NCBI RefSeq assembly: GCF_000003815.2
Contig: NC_049984.1
Location: 24,057,176 to 24,105,137, forward strand
DNA length: 47,962 bases
Reading direction: 5' to 3'
DNA from: Branchiostoma floridae
Lineage: Eukaryota > Chordata > Leptocardii > Amphioxiformes > Branchiostomatidae
In this document: positions 20,986-30,098 of the stretch, in pieces
Layout: each line of letters begins with the position of its first letter
Position numbering within the stretch: position 1 is the first letter of the stretch
Notes under the pieces: model-generated
The model's input: only the letters and a program-made list of their open reading frames with translations
The model's database searches: none
Told to the model about the DNA's origin: nothing
Translations under genes and position numbers: made by a program

Positions 20986-21111
20986 ATGGCGACGGGTTGG
21001 TCGGGGAAAAGGAAAGATCCCGTAAAGAGGGTGATGGCCCCGGACGGTCAGCACTCAGCGCCCATGTCGGTGTCAGAGTCCAGGATGTCAATCATGCACA
21101 GAGTTGAAATG
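20986..21111 (+). CDS. DNAH5: Alternative first coding exon E of the DNAH5/8-type dynein heavy chain (candidate)
   Basis: ATG at 20986 has a textbook start context, GCAAGATGGCGACGG. It opens 42 codons beginning MATGWSGKRKDPVKRVMAPD and ending SRMSIMHRVEM, and ends at ATG|GTATGT (21111/21112) in phase 0. The local sequence is CpG-rich against an AT-rich surround. The peptide is basic and Met/Ser-rich with no known domain. The in-frame stop upstream is TGA at 20932. A possible acceptor (TTTCTTTGGAG, ending 20952) lies between that stop and the ATG, so use as an internal phase 0-0 exon is possible; the Kozak-like start favours initiation. Confidence 0.5.
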
Positions 21112-21251
21112 GTATGTCTAGATTGCTGTTACAGTTAGTGACTGTGAGGCTCTTATTACCTTTGTCAAGAAGGTTTAATAATATATTTTCAATACCATTT
21201 TTGTGGCTAAAAGCTCCTTATTTATGATACTTGGAATGGGTAGTTGGGGGG

Positions 21252-21734
21252 TAGCCTCTACCAGGCTCTGCGAATCGGTGGTCTCGGATTGTATAAATTG
21301 GACAAATAGAGTCTATGGTACGCTAGGGAAGATAGCCGGCCAGTGGAGTATACATTTTCTCACTTACACAGGGCTCAAAATACTGGGTGCATGTGCACCC
21401 AGGTGCACAAAATTGGAGCTGTGCACCCAAATATTTTCTTAGGTTTATGTATGTACATGTAAATATATCAAAGTATACTTAGTATACATCATATTCTTGA
21501 CATCTAAGTGTTAGAAAGATAATAAAAATGTCTGTCATGGTGCTTGTTTAAGAATTTGATAGCTTGTAACTAGGTTTGATCACTAGTTTATGACTTCATT
21601 TAAGTGGTGCACCCAAAAAATTTTTGGTGCACCCAATATTTTAAGCTGGGTGCACCAGTGCACCTAATCCCCAAAATGAATTTCGAGCCCTGCTTACAGT
21701 TAGACCACCAATCCTCAGAGCCTGGTAGAGGCTA
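21252..21734. mobile_element. Foldback element (TAGCCTCTACCAGGCTCTG ends) split by a nested insertion
   Basis: The left end TAGCCTCTACCAGGCTCTG..GGTGGTCT and right end AGACCACC..CAGAGCCTGGTAGAGGCTA are reverse complements. The interior is interrupted by the CAGGGCTC element at 21369-21692. One end of a relative appears alone at 26607-26641. Confidence 0.7.
21369..21692. mobile_element. CAGGGCTCGAAAT-family element, 324 bp, 6-bp target duplication, nested
   Basis: It starts CAGGGCTCAAAATACTGGG and ends ATTTCGAGCCCTG, with CTTACA on both sides (21363-21368 and 21693-21698). Its interior carries GGTGCAC repeats like the 121-bp copy at 10909. It is inserted inside the foldback at 21252-21734. 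Confidence 0.8.
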
Positions 21735-22429
21735 GTTTGAGGGGAGTGGGGCTTGGGAAACGAAGGTCATGAGTTTGATAATGAGCCTCCTAGCAGCTTT
21801 CTACAGTACTGCAGACAACCACATCTTTGCTATAGCTTCTTAGTTGCGGATACTTTTATCATAAACTGCATGTCTTGACTTGCATCATATTGAAGTTACA
21901 TTTTGTAAAGTCTACTCAGACACATACATGTGTGTGTACGCCTGTGGCGGCACCCATCTCTAGATCTGTTTGGAAGCCCTTGGGCCACACAACTTTGTGC
22001 AATCAACACAGCGGGGGGGGGGGGGCTAGTGCACTGGTAGTTATATGTGTTTATACTCCTTGTACTTCCCAAATGCTGAGTGCTAAGCAGACAAAGCCGT
22101 GTGTGCCATTTCTACAGTCTTTGGTTTGACTCAGCCTGGGATTGAACTCACATATTTAACCACTATCAAATAAAAAATTTAATGCAACAAATGCACATAC
22201 GTACAGTCTACTCACTACTAGTACATACACGTGTAGGCATTAGGTACTGTGGTAATACCCTACATGTATGGTCAGGTTGTTAGGTACAGTCATACATTTT
22301 GTATTTGATTCTATGGCACTTACTGTCACAACATATGCTAATTACCCAGTATGATAGCCACATCAAATGCATTCGTTGTGTATGCTTAGCTGGACCCACC
22401 ACAGTATATAAAATACCATCTTGGAGGGA
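21735..22429. other. Gene-free stretch with a G13 run
   Basis: No exon is supported. A 13-base G homopolymer lies at 22013-22025. The surrounding text (AGCCTCCTAGCAGC, CTGTGGCGGCACCCATC) resembles fragments at 19720 and 45186 and is probably old repeat sequence. Confidence 0.35.
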
Positions 22430-22625
22430 CGTCCCTGTAGCTTAACTGGTAATATCATCCAAGTTGACCTCCATGGTTCTTGCCATGTGACACTCTGGAT
22501 GGGACATTTCTGTTGGGGCTGCACCTGTCTTTCAGAAGGGACGTGAAATAGAGGTCCTTGTTCAAGGAGGTGCATCGGACTAGCTTAAAGCACTCCCTGT
22601 AAAAGGTAAAGACCCTGCTACTGAA
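22430..22625 (+). mobile_element. tRNA-derived SINE copy
   Basis: It has the same order as the SINE at 2899: TCCCTGTAGCTTAACTGGTA, then GGGGCTGCACCTGTCTTTCA, TTCAAGGAGGTGCATC, CTCCCTGTAAAAGG. It is somewhat shortened in the middle. Confidence 0.75.
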
Positions 22626-22639
22626 GGGCGGGGGTGTGT

Positions 22640-22755
22640 GTGTGTTAAGGAGCGCCAAACAGCCTCGTGAAATGGCTGATCAGCCTTTTCTAGCACAGTG
22701 GTTTCGCTGCTGGGTTGTAATCTGCCGACCTGGGTTCGATCCCAGATGTCGGCAT
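22640..22755 (+). repeat. tRNA-like sequence (second SINE type or tRNA relic)
   Basis: TAGCACAGTGG resembles a box A. GGGTTCGATCCC is a perfect box B, with a CTGGG..CCAG T-arm. The acceptor stem does not pair and the anticodon arm is irregular, so this is not a functional tRNA gene but a tRNA-derived repeat head. Confidence 0.5.
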
Positions 22756-23457
22756 GTTTATAGTTCTTTCCGTTCCTACTCGCCCCTCTGATTTCTACAC
22801 TATGATGACTACAAGTACTCGAAAGTGCCATACCTTTTAACACAGCTGCAATGTTTACTAGTAAGTATCCTACTTAGCCATGGACTTTCAAGACTCTCCT
22901 ATGTTGGGCGATGCATTAGACAGCTAGAGAAGTCAGTCAGTATTTTCAGTATGTTCTTCCCCAATCTTCGGTATTACACTATGTAATTGTGCTTTTTTGG
23001 AGTGTAACTTGGCTGTAAAACCTGTCGTAAACGACTTTCAACAAACAGGGTTTATGGTCAGAATGGCTGTAAAGTTTTAGACCCCTTTGTTTCACCAATC
23101 ATTGTGGTAAACGACTGCGTATTCATGATGGTGATTGGTGCTTTGCAACCACTTCAGGCTCAATTTGCATCTCCTTGTGTAAACTCCCATAAGGGTTCCT
23201 AAGACAACGGCAAAAACTTTCTTCAGAGGGTACTCGTATACTTCATTCTGTCTTCTAAGTGCTGACTTCCCTGAGTGTAGTGGGATCTTCCTTCTTGTGC
23301 CGCTTTGAAGAGCGGCGGTGAGGAGAACTTTGGGGAAAAGTTTGAAGGTTTAAATCAGGACTTATGAGTCTTGACTTACAGAGGAGCACTTTTAACTTGG
23401 AAGAAAGGGGAAGGTTTTGTGTGAGCGGTCATCGCATGATCAGACATCTGTTGCAAG
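22756..23457. other. Gene-free stretch upstream of first exon F
   Basis: Mostly unremarkable. CpG content rises from about 23295 (GTGCCGCTTTGAAGAGCGGC, a small hairpin), consistent with a promoter for the exon at 23458. Confidence 0.35.
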
Positions 23458-23844
23458 ATGTCGGAAGAAAAGGACGACAAAGAGGTCGCAGATCATCAGC
23501 CCCAACCAACACTTGTCCTTCCCGAGGACTCGTCGCCGCAACGGCCGCGTAGAAGGTCCACTTCAGTATGGACAGCGCCTGTGGTGTTAGACGATGGGGA
23601 CGGTCAGTTGGAAGCAAGGAAACTGTCCAGAGTGTCCGGACAGGAGAGCTCAGGGTGGGCTCGCTTAATGGTGAATGTCCGAAGCCCCGGACAGTCCAGG
23701 CCAGAGTCGCCCGTACACAGGAGGTCTACTGTAAGGCCCAAGGCAGAATATCTGAGGGATGTGCAGAAATTCTCGCGCCTTGTGTCCGTGGTGCAGGGGA
23801 GGAGAACACTTGAAGGCAGGCTTGCAAACATGGAGTATGTTCAG
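23458..23844 (+). CDS. DNAH5: Alternative first coding exon F of the DNAH5/8-type dynein heavy chain (candidate, longest)
   Basis: ATG at 23458 (AAGATGTCGG context) opens 129 codons beginning MSEEKDDKEVADHQPQPTLV and ending at donor CAG|GTACAG (23844/23845) in phase 0. An in-frame TGA at 23437 lies 21 bases upstream. The first ~25 residues are acidic. Residues ~28-92 are Arg/Ser/Pro-rich and probably disordered. Residues ~95-129 (KAEYLRDVQKFSRLVS...LEGRLANMEYVQ) look helical and lead directly into the [12 protein letters not shown] helix of exon 2. It is the most protein-like of the first exons: CpG-rich with a long open frame. An internal phase-0 donor, ACT|GTAAGG (23730/23731), is weaker. 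Long N-terminal extensions are known for DNAH8 isoforms, but I did not recognise homology. Confidence 0.6.
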
Positions 23845-24017
23845 GTACAGTTAACCACTGGCTCTTGCAGTATCCACACTTCTTTGTGATATTGTACGTC
23901 TTTTAATCTTTATTCAGTATGGTAATGACATAGACATTTTGATTGAATGTATTTGTTACTTTTTTAATAATTTGTCAACAAGGTATGAGAAATCATAGGA
24001 CAGTACTTTTCAAAGTG

Positions 24018-24165
24018 AGATGTCCATGTGGTTCAACTGGTAGCAGCTCTCACAGTTGAGATCCAGGTCCAAGTTTAGGACATGTTTCAGTGGGGCTGCA
24101 TTGTCGTTCAGAAGGGGTGTAAAAGGAGGTTCTGTGTTCAAGGAGGTGCTTGTTGTAGGGGAAGA
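24018..24165 (+). mobile_element. Truncated SINE copy
   Basis: GATGTCCATGTGGTTCAACT..GGTAGCAG, then GGGGCTGCATTGTCGTTCAG and TTCAAGGAGGTGC follow the family order. It has a shortened, diverged body and no clear 3' end. Confidence 0.65.
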
Positions 24166-24526
24166 AATTTACATGTAGCTGCAACCCCAAGATATGTAAA
24201 AGCATGCCTAGCAAGGAAACAGAACTAGCAACAAAACTTGGCACTAGAACAGTTAGAAAAGCTTTTCAAAGTAGTGTCAAACTTTATGCATGTTGTACAT
24301 TCAGTATACCAGCCCTTTGATGCCTACTTAGGGTACTGACATCCGCGTGATATTCCTACTAGGAAGTTTGTGGATTCCGAACTAGAACTAGCTATAGGAC
24401 TGAATATATGCTGAAGTTGATTGTTAAGAACTTTCATGGTATGTTGTAAGGTTTCATTAATGTTCCACAACACGAAATGTAAATGCAGACTTGGAATGCT
24501 GTCGCCTTGCACTGTTGGCACACAGA

Positions 24527-24681
24527 GTATTCTCCAAGCAAAGGCTGGGTCGCGGAGATAGTAGTCGTCGGGATTTTTGCAGGATCGTGACCCAACCTCT
24601 GCTTGGAGAATGTGAGGGAAGCGATCCTGTAAAGATCTGACGACTACTAACTCCGTGACCGAACCTCTGCTTGGAGAATAC
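24527..24681. mobile_element. Foldback element (GTATTCTCCAAGCA ends)
   Basis: The left arm GTATTCTCCAAGCA, then GGTC.CGGAG, TAGTAGTCGTC, CAGGATCG pairs with the right arm CGATCCTG, GACGACTACTA, CTCCG.GACC, TGCTTGGAGAATAC. A third partial copy of the terminal sequence (CCTCTGCTTGGAGAATG) lies in the middle. CACAGAG occurs at both outer flanks, offset by about one base, and probably marks the target duplication. Confidence 0.7.
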
Positions 24682-24722
24682 CACAGAGCCCTAAATTGAC
24701 ATCCTCTAGCTGGCCACAGCCC

Positions 24723-24736
24723 GTTGTCATGGCAAT
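24723..24736. promoter_or_regulatory. Weak X-box-like palindrome
   Basis: GTTGTCATGGCAAT differs from the X-box consensus at two positions (the R before CC and the final C). It lies downstream of first exon F and has no candidate first exon close behind it, so a regulatory role is doubtful. Confidence 0.2.
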
Positions 24737-24827
24737 GTGTACACAAACACTCCAATAACCGGCCACACTGACTGGAGTTTTATTGGTCCTAATCAGGCTG
24801 TAAATGTTCCTGATGAATAATGGAATG

Positions 24828-25510
24828 TTGGCATTTAGATGAGAATGAGATTTGAGATTCTTGAACTCAATCCCAGGGGTCCAAAGCCCTTGGAGGTTGG
24901 CATTTGAGATGAGAATGAGATCTGAGATTCTTGAACTCAATGCCAGGGTTCCAAAGCCCTTTGAGGTTGGCATTTAGATGAGAATGAGATTTGAGATTCT
25001 TGAACTCAATCCCAGGGGTCCAAAGCCCTTGGAGATTGGCATTTGAGATGAGAATGAGATCTGAGATTCTTGAACTCAATGCCAGGGTTCCAAAGCCCTT
25101 TGAGGTTGGCATTTAGATGAGAATGAGATTTGAGATTCTTGAACTCAATCCCAGGGGTCCAAAGCCCTTTGAGGTTGGCATTTAGATGAGAATGAGATTT
25201 GGGATTCTTGAACTCAATGCCAAGGGTCCAAAGCCCTTTGAGGTTGGCATTTAGATGAGAATGAGATTTGGGATTCTTGAAGTCAATGCCAGGGGTCCAA
25301 AGCCCTTTGAGGTTGGCATTTAGATGAGAATGAGATCTGAGATTCTTGAACTCAATGCCAAGGGTCCAAAGCCCTTTGAGGTTGGCATTTAGATGAGAAT
25401 GAGATTTGGGATTCTTGAAGTCAATGCCAGGGGTCCAAAGCCCTTTGAGGTTGGCATTTAGATAAGAATGAGATTTGACATTCTTGAACTCAATGCCAGG
25501 GGTTCAAAGG
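24828..25510. repeat. Minisatellite, ten units of 69-70 bp
   Basis: Unit starts (TTGGCATTT) fall at 24828, 24897, 24967, 25036, 25106, 25175, 25244, 25313, 25382 and 25451. Each unit reads TTGGCATTTAGATGAGAATG..GATTCTTGAACTCAAT..CCAAAGCCC. The first five units alternate between two variants, so part of the array has a 139-bp two-unit higher-order repeat. The unit of 69 is a multiple of three, which explains long spurious minus-strand reading frames here. Confidence 0.95.
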
Positions 25511-26227
25511 TTCACAGATAGCGAGGTCATACACTGACAATCCAAGATTGCCATTCTATTAGTAGAACAAAGTTTTCCAATAGAAGACAAAGGATTTTAT
25601 TGCACTACAATTGTACAACAGGTATAATATATGTCTGTATATACATGGGAGTTGACCTGTGTACAAATGTATCAGTAACATTTAAATTTGATCTAATCTA
25701 ATCCAGCAGTTAAATCTTATATCTTATATGGATGACATCTCAAAACAGTTTCAAATAGTATACCTTTCTTTTGCTAGAGTCATTTTCTAGACAATAATTT
25801 GTGTATATTGTATAGACAATTTTGCGTAAGAAAATTTTAGTGTTGTTTTAAGTTTACTGAAAATAAGTTATACAGGCTAGTATGCATATCAGCAGTCATT
25901 ATGAATTCCTTATGGTGTGGTCTATACTCTACGGACTCAATATTAACAATGGTAACACTGCAAAGATTATACCACCGCAAACTTCTGTAGCCAGCTAGCA
26001 TGGTGCCCCTAAATGATTTCTGCTCCTCCCAATTCCCAATGGGGAGTTCTGATTGGTTGTTGACACTGTGACAGATTGTAACTGACAGTAAATAGGTGCA
26101 TTTGCCACACATGGGAGGAGCACTAATTCTGTCATGGTGTTAGGGATTAACAGGTCAATTACCTACATGGGGCAGAGCTAACTGACATCAGATGTTCAAG
26201 AGATTCAGCCCTTTATCAACTCTCCCT
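25511..26227. other. Gene-free AT-rich stretch
   Basis: No exon or repeat end is recognised. The minus frame 25837-26112 has no known domain. Confidence 0.4.
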
Positions 26228-26550
26228 TGGCTAAACTAGGCCAGGTCAACTCAGGTCATGATCAGGTCACCTCTGCCAGTGTTTAGAGTTACTGTAGTCT
26301 CTACCAGACTAACAACCTGGCCAGATAGAAATAGGAAACTTTGGCCAAGTTAGGAATTAAAGTCTCATAGGAGTTAATTGGCCTAGGTGGCTAAACTAGA
26401 CCAGGTCAACTCAGGTCATGATTAGGTCAATTCTGCTAGTGTTTAGAGTTGGTTTCTACCAGTACCAGACTCCCACCTGGCCGAATAGAAATAGGGGACT
26501 TTGTCCAAGTTAGGAATAAAGCCTTAAAACCTAGGAGTGTTGACCGGCCT
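26228..26550. repeat. Two-copy tandem duplication, about 160 bp unit
   Basis: GGCTAAACTAGGCCAGGTCA..GTGTTTAGAGTT..ACCTGGCC.GATAGAAATAGG..CCAAGTTAGGAAT repeats after about 160 bases with roughly 85% identity by eye. Part of the motif (CTGCCAGTGTTTAG) recurs at 26646. Confidence 0.75.
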
Positions 26551-26741
26551 GTTGTGAAAATGACTCCTCTGGATGGCCGACTCTCCTAAGCATACTATTA
26601 CTATTAGACCACCGATCCACTGAGCCTGGTACTGAGGCTAAGGTTCTGCCAGTGTTTAGGGTTAGGGTTAAAGTATTTGGCGGAATTGGTCTGATAGCCA
26701 TGGGCACATACTGTATATATACATGTACTCATTTTGTACAG

Positions 26742-27045
26742 TATAGGGGATGTCAATTGGTAGCAGCCTCACAGTTGCATGAGCTCTTGGTTCAAATTAC
26801 TAGGGAACTGGAGCTTACATGTAGTGGAAGACCCCATTGAAGTGAGGTCAGGATTTCTCGGTAGGGGTTGCTCCATCTTTTGGATGGGGACTTAAAATGG
26901 GGGTTCCAAATATGAGGATGTGCTTCCTAGTCCATTAGTAGGGCTAGGAACTTCTCCCTGTAAAACATACTTTGTTACAGAAAAACAGCAACTTTCTGTC
27001 CTATGCACCACTGGACACTGCAAGGTGAATAACTATACAGCAGTA
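26742..27045 (+). mobile_element. Diverged SINE copy
   Basis: GGGGATGTCAATTGGTAGCAGCC, GAGCTCTTGGTTCAAAT, then TTTTGGATGGGGACTTAAAA, CTCCCTGTAAAAC and CACTGGACACTGCAAGGTG keep the family order. The tail CACCACTGGACA..CAAGGTGAATAAC also ends the copy at 33742. Confidence 0.6.
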
Positions 27046-29014
27046 CATTTTGTATTAGTGATAATTGTGATGACAGGTTGGAAGAAAAGTTTGTACATTC
27101 CTGTTTTGTAAAAGCCTGTTCCAAGTTGGGCAGCGGTTACCCGTCCCTGTTACCACTCTGCTTGTCACTGTTACCCAATAAGATAGATAGGCATCAGTTA
27201 CATTTAATTGAAACCCGTCTTCTTCACTCACGTGGAACAGTCTGGAACAGTCCGCAAAGAAAAGTCGTTGTCCGATCTCGACGTGCCTGTTGTGGTCATT
27301 GAACACTTAACCAACATTATACTGGTTAATCTAGCCATCAATCATAGCGTGTTTATCAACCTGTTAAACTGTCGTCACCCCCCTTTGGCTGACCTGGGAC
27401 CACACAGCGGACTGTCACTCTGCAAACCCACCTTTGATGAAAACTCACAAAGGGTTTTCAATGACTGTATTTATTCCTGCTTTACGCACGTTGCATAGCA
27501 CTGAACTAGCAATGTATCTTGTAAGTTGTTTTATGTACAACTACAAGTTGGAATATGAAATATGATATCATGTATGTCAAAGATTCATTCAAACATCCTT
27601 TCATCGCTCCCTCTAAAAGCGAGGCAACACAAATGTTGTGTGTACCCACTGTTCAAATATGACTTCCCCCTTGTCGCTATGGCCACAGAGACACATGCAA
27701 ACCCTACCTGCCTGTTTCATTCCACTTAGGCGTTTGAATTGCAATTTCATCGCGTACAGTTCCCCACGCACTCTCACTCGTTGGGTGGGATAATTTCTGA
27801 CTTTGTTGAACCAGTTCAAAAGATGGTGCTGTATGGACAAGTGGTATAAAGAGAAGGAAACTGAGGAATTATTGTATTGTTCTGTCGATTGTCTGAGAAT
27901 TCTACGGGACAATGTGGGGAAAACAAAGGAACAAGTCGTCAGTATGGGACAGACAGAGCATGGTTGGTTGGACTTTCTTCATTCATCTTTAAAATGAGTT
28001 TTCATATTGCATAGCTAATTAATTTGTATGATTACATTTTATGTTGATTTTTTTATTTCTTACTTCTATATTCTGGGTGAAATTTCTGGCAGTGAGAAAG
28101 TTTAATAAATTATTATAGTACGTGGTTTTTAAATTATATTGGTTACTTTATGAACATGTGGTATTGTATGTCTACGAGTGAAAAGTGTGTCTACGAGTGA
28201 ACAGCGTAGACTAAGCTCCATTTGAAGCATCCTGTGTGGCTATTATTTGCACAGGTATGAAATTTTTATGAGTAAGAAGTTTAGCAAGCCACAAAGGTGT
28301 TGCCATGCACAGACAGGTGTGCAGAAACTATAGGAACAGGTGTGTTTTTCCTCTAGTAGGGAAGTCTTAATGTCTTAAAAGAGTCGTCACTGTGGTGTTG
28401 TTATGGCTTCAGGACAGAAAACTGACAGAAATAAGTACAAGGTTGGTGGTTATAGATTTGATAATCCTAGAATATCTTTATGTTTGTGATGGCTTGAAAA
28501 TTTTCATTTCTAGTCTGTCATGTGAGGTAGGGCATACACATGATTGTAAAATTGCATATGGTAGAACTAGAACAGTGCTCGTATTCTGTTGTTAATTATT
28601 TTGGAAATGTCTAATGTTGATATTGTTGTGTACTGTTTTGTGGTTTTGTGTATTGCCTAATTTAAGCTACCTGCAAGAGTGACTGGCATGATAGCGTTTT
28701 GTCGTTAGAAAACTTGGCTTAAAAATGTACAACTAACAGGCTGTATACATGGAGGAAGGTTAGACATTCAGGTAATACAATGTGCCAAAAAGCAAAACTG
28801 CTTTATGACGTAATGGGTTCTATACTTTGGGCTTAGTAGAAGAATGTGTGTTTCCGATCGCAGCCCAGAGAAATTGGGTCATTAGGTAGGGATTTTCTTT
28901 TTTCTCTCTGTTAGCCATAGTGATCCAACAAAGAAATCAATGTAAAACTGAAATATATAGGGACACTGATATTTTCAAACTTATATTCTATTATCATGAT
29001 ACAGTTATATGTTG
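27046..29014. other. Gene-free stretch
   Basis: No exon is supported. Opposing open frames near 27055-27306 and 27613-27997 show no known domain or phase-0 donor. An ATG at 28403 (MASGQKTDRNKYK) reaches AAG|GTTGGT in phase 0, but that donor is poor, so it is not called. Confidence 0.35.
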
Positions 29015-29239
29015 TTACGCTAGTTCACCTTTATCCTGTGGGTAACCTATGTCCATTTTTTTTTTTAATCTGGGTATTTGAGGATAGCAAGTTTCAAGAC
29101 AATGGTGTCAAATTTCAATATCTTGAAGGTATTACAGTTTAAAACCACCGTCTGTCGACTTGACATCCTTAAGTTAAATATTCTGTTTTTAAAAACAATG
29201 GACATAGGTTACCCCACGGATAAAGGTGATCTAGTGTTA
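29015..29239. mobile_element. CTAGTTCACCTTTATCC palindromic MITE, copy 2
   Basis: The left arm CTAGTTCACCTTTATCC..GGGTAACCTATGTCC pairs with the right arm GGACATAGGTTACCCCACGG..ATAAAGGTGATCTAG. The inner arms TTTCAATATCTTGAAG / GTTTAAAACCACCG mirror copies 1 and 3. A T-run (29056-29066) is unique to this copy. Confidence 0.75.
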
Positions 29240-30090
29240 CAAGCACAATTTTCTATTTCAACAGAAATATAGAGAGGAGAAATCAATTTCACAACATTTT
29301 CATTGCTCAGATTACAAAAATTTATGTCTTGTCTGCGCTTGTGGTTGACCAAGAAAAAAAAGGCTAGCTTTTTGCTAGGGTAACAAGATTTTTTTTATAG
29401 GCCTATTTTGTACTATTTCTGCAGTGGTGATTGTGCTTGTTAGTTGAAGTAGTGTAGTTTGTGTTTAGTACATGTAACTTGTCTAGTGCTCATTTTGAAC
29501 ACCTGTAAGCCTAGCGAATGTGGTATGCTACAACGTTAATGACCACGACAATGCTAACCCTTTACATTTGCAGGACAGGTTTCCTGGATACGGAGAAATG
29601 TTAATTGAAAGCTTATAGACTATAAAACCTTCATCAGGAACCATTGCCAAGGCCATATAGTATGATATACTATGTGCTATTGGGATGAAATAGACATCAT
29701 GTACAGTACCAATGATGTCTTTCTTATTTATGGTAAGACTTCATTAACAGAAACTTGTGATAATTATAAGGTTGATTAAAGCCCTTGTAGTCGCCCTGTA
29801 TTTATGGGCAACCTCAGTCCTCAATAGTAGTTGAGTTATTATGTAGTGGGACACAGTACTTGAAAAGGCCCTAGTTTTTTTCTGTGCACAACAGTGAGGT
29901 AGAAACTTTGTTGAATTTTAGAAGATTACATCAGCTTTGAGACAGTTTAAGACTTGTGCACCCTGCTATAAATTTTGAGGCATCAAACCTGCTCACTTTG
30001 GGGTCCTTAACTATGTAAATCCTCATACAGAGTAGGCAAAATAGGTTAAATGTCTCTCACTGTATATTATAATGCAGAGCTTTAACTTGT
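29240..30090. other. Gene-free stretch
   Basis: No exon is supported. MMSFLFM followed by GTAAGA at 29712-29733 is phase 0 but too short to call. Confidence 0.35.
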
Positions 30091-30098
30091 ACTGTGGT

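Noticed and set aside
22690-22755. tRNA gene with box B GGTTCGATCCC
   Set aside because: The acceptor stem does not pair and the anticodon arm is irregular; tRNA-derived repeat instead.
24723-24736. X-box GTTGTCATGGCAAT as a promoter element
   Set aside because: Two mismatches and no candidate first exon downstream nearby; retained only as a low-confidence feature.
24647-25112. Repeating minus-strand protein frames
   Set aside because: Caused by the 69-bp minisatellite, whose length is a multiple of three.
24828-25510. CRISPR-like regular repeats
   Set aside because: Contiguous units without spacers in a eukaryotic context; it is a minisatellite.
28403-28441. MASGQKTDRNKYK followed by GTTGGT in phase 0
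   Set aside because: GTTGGT is a poor donor and the downstream frame closes quickly.
29712-29732. MMSFLFM followed by GTAAGA in phase 0
   Set aside because: Only seven codons, AT-rich and without a regulatory motif; expected by chance.
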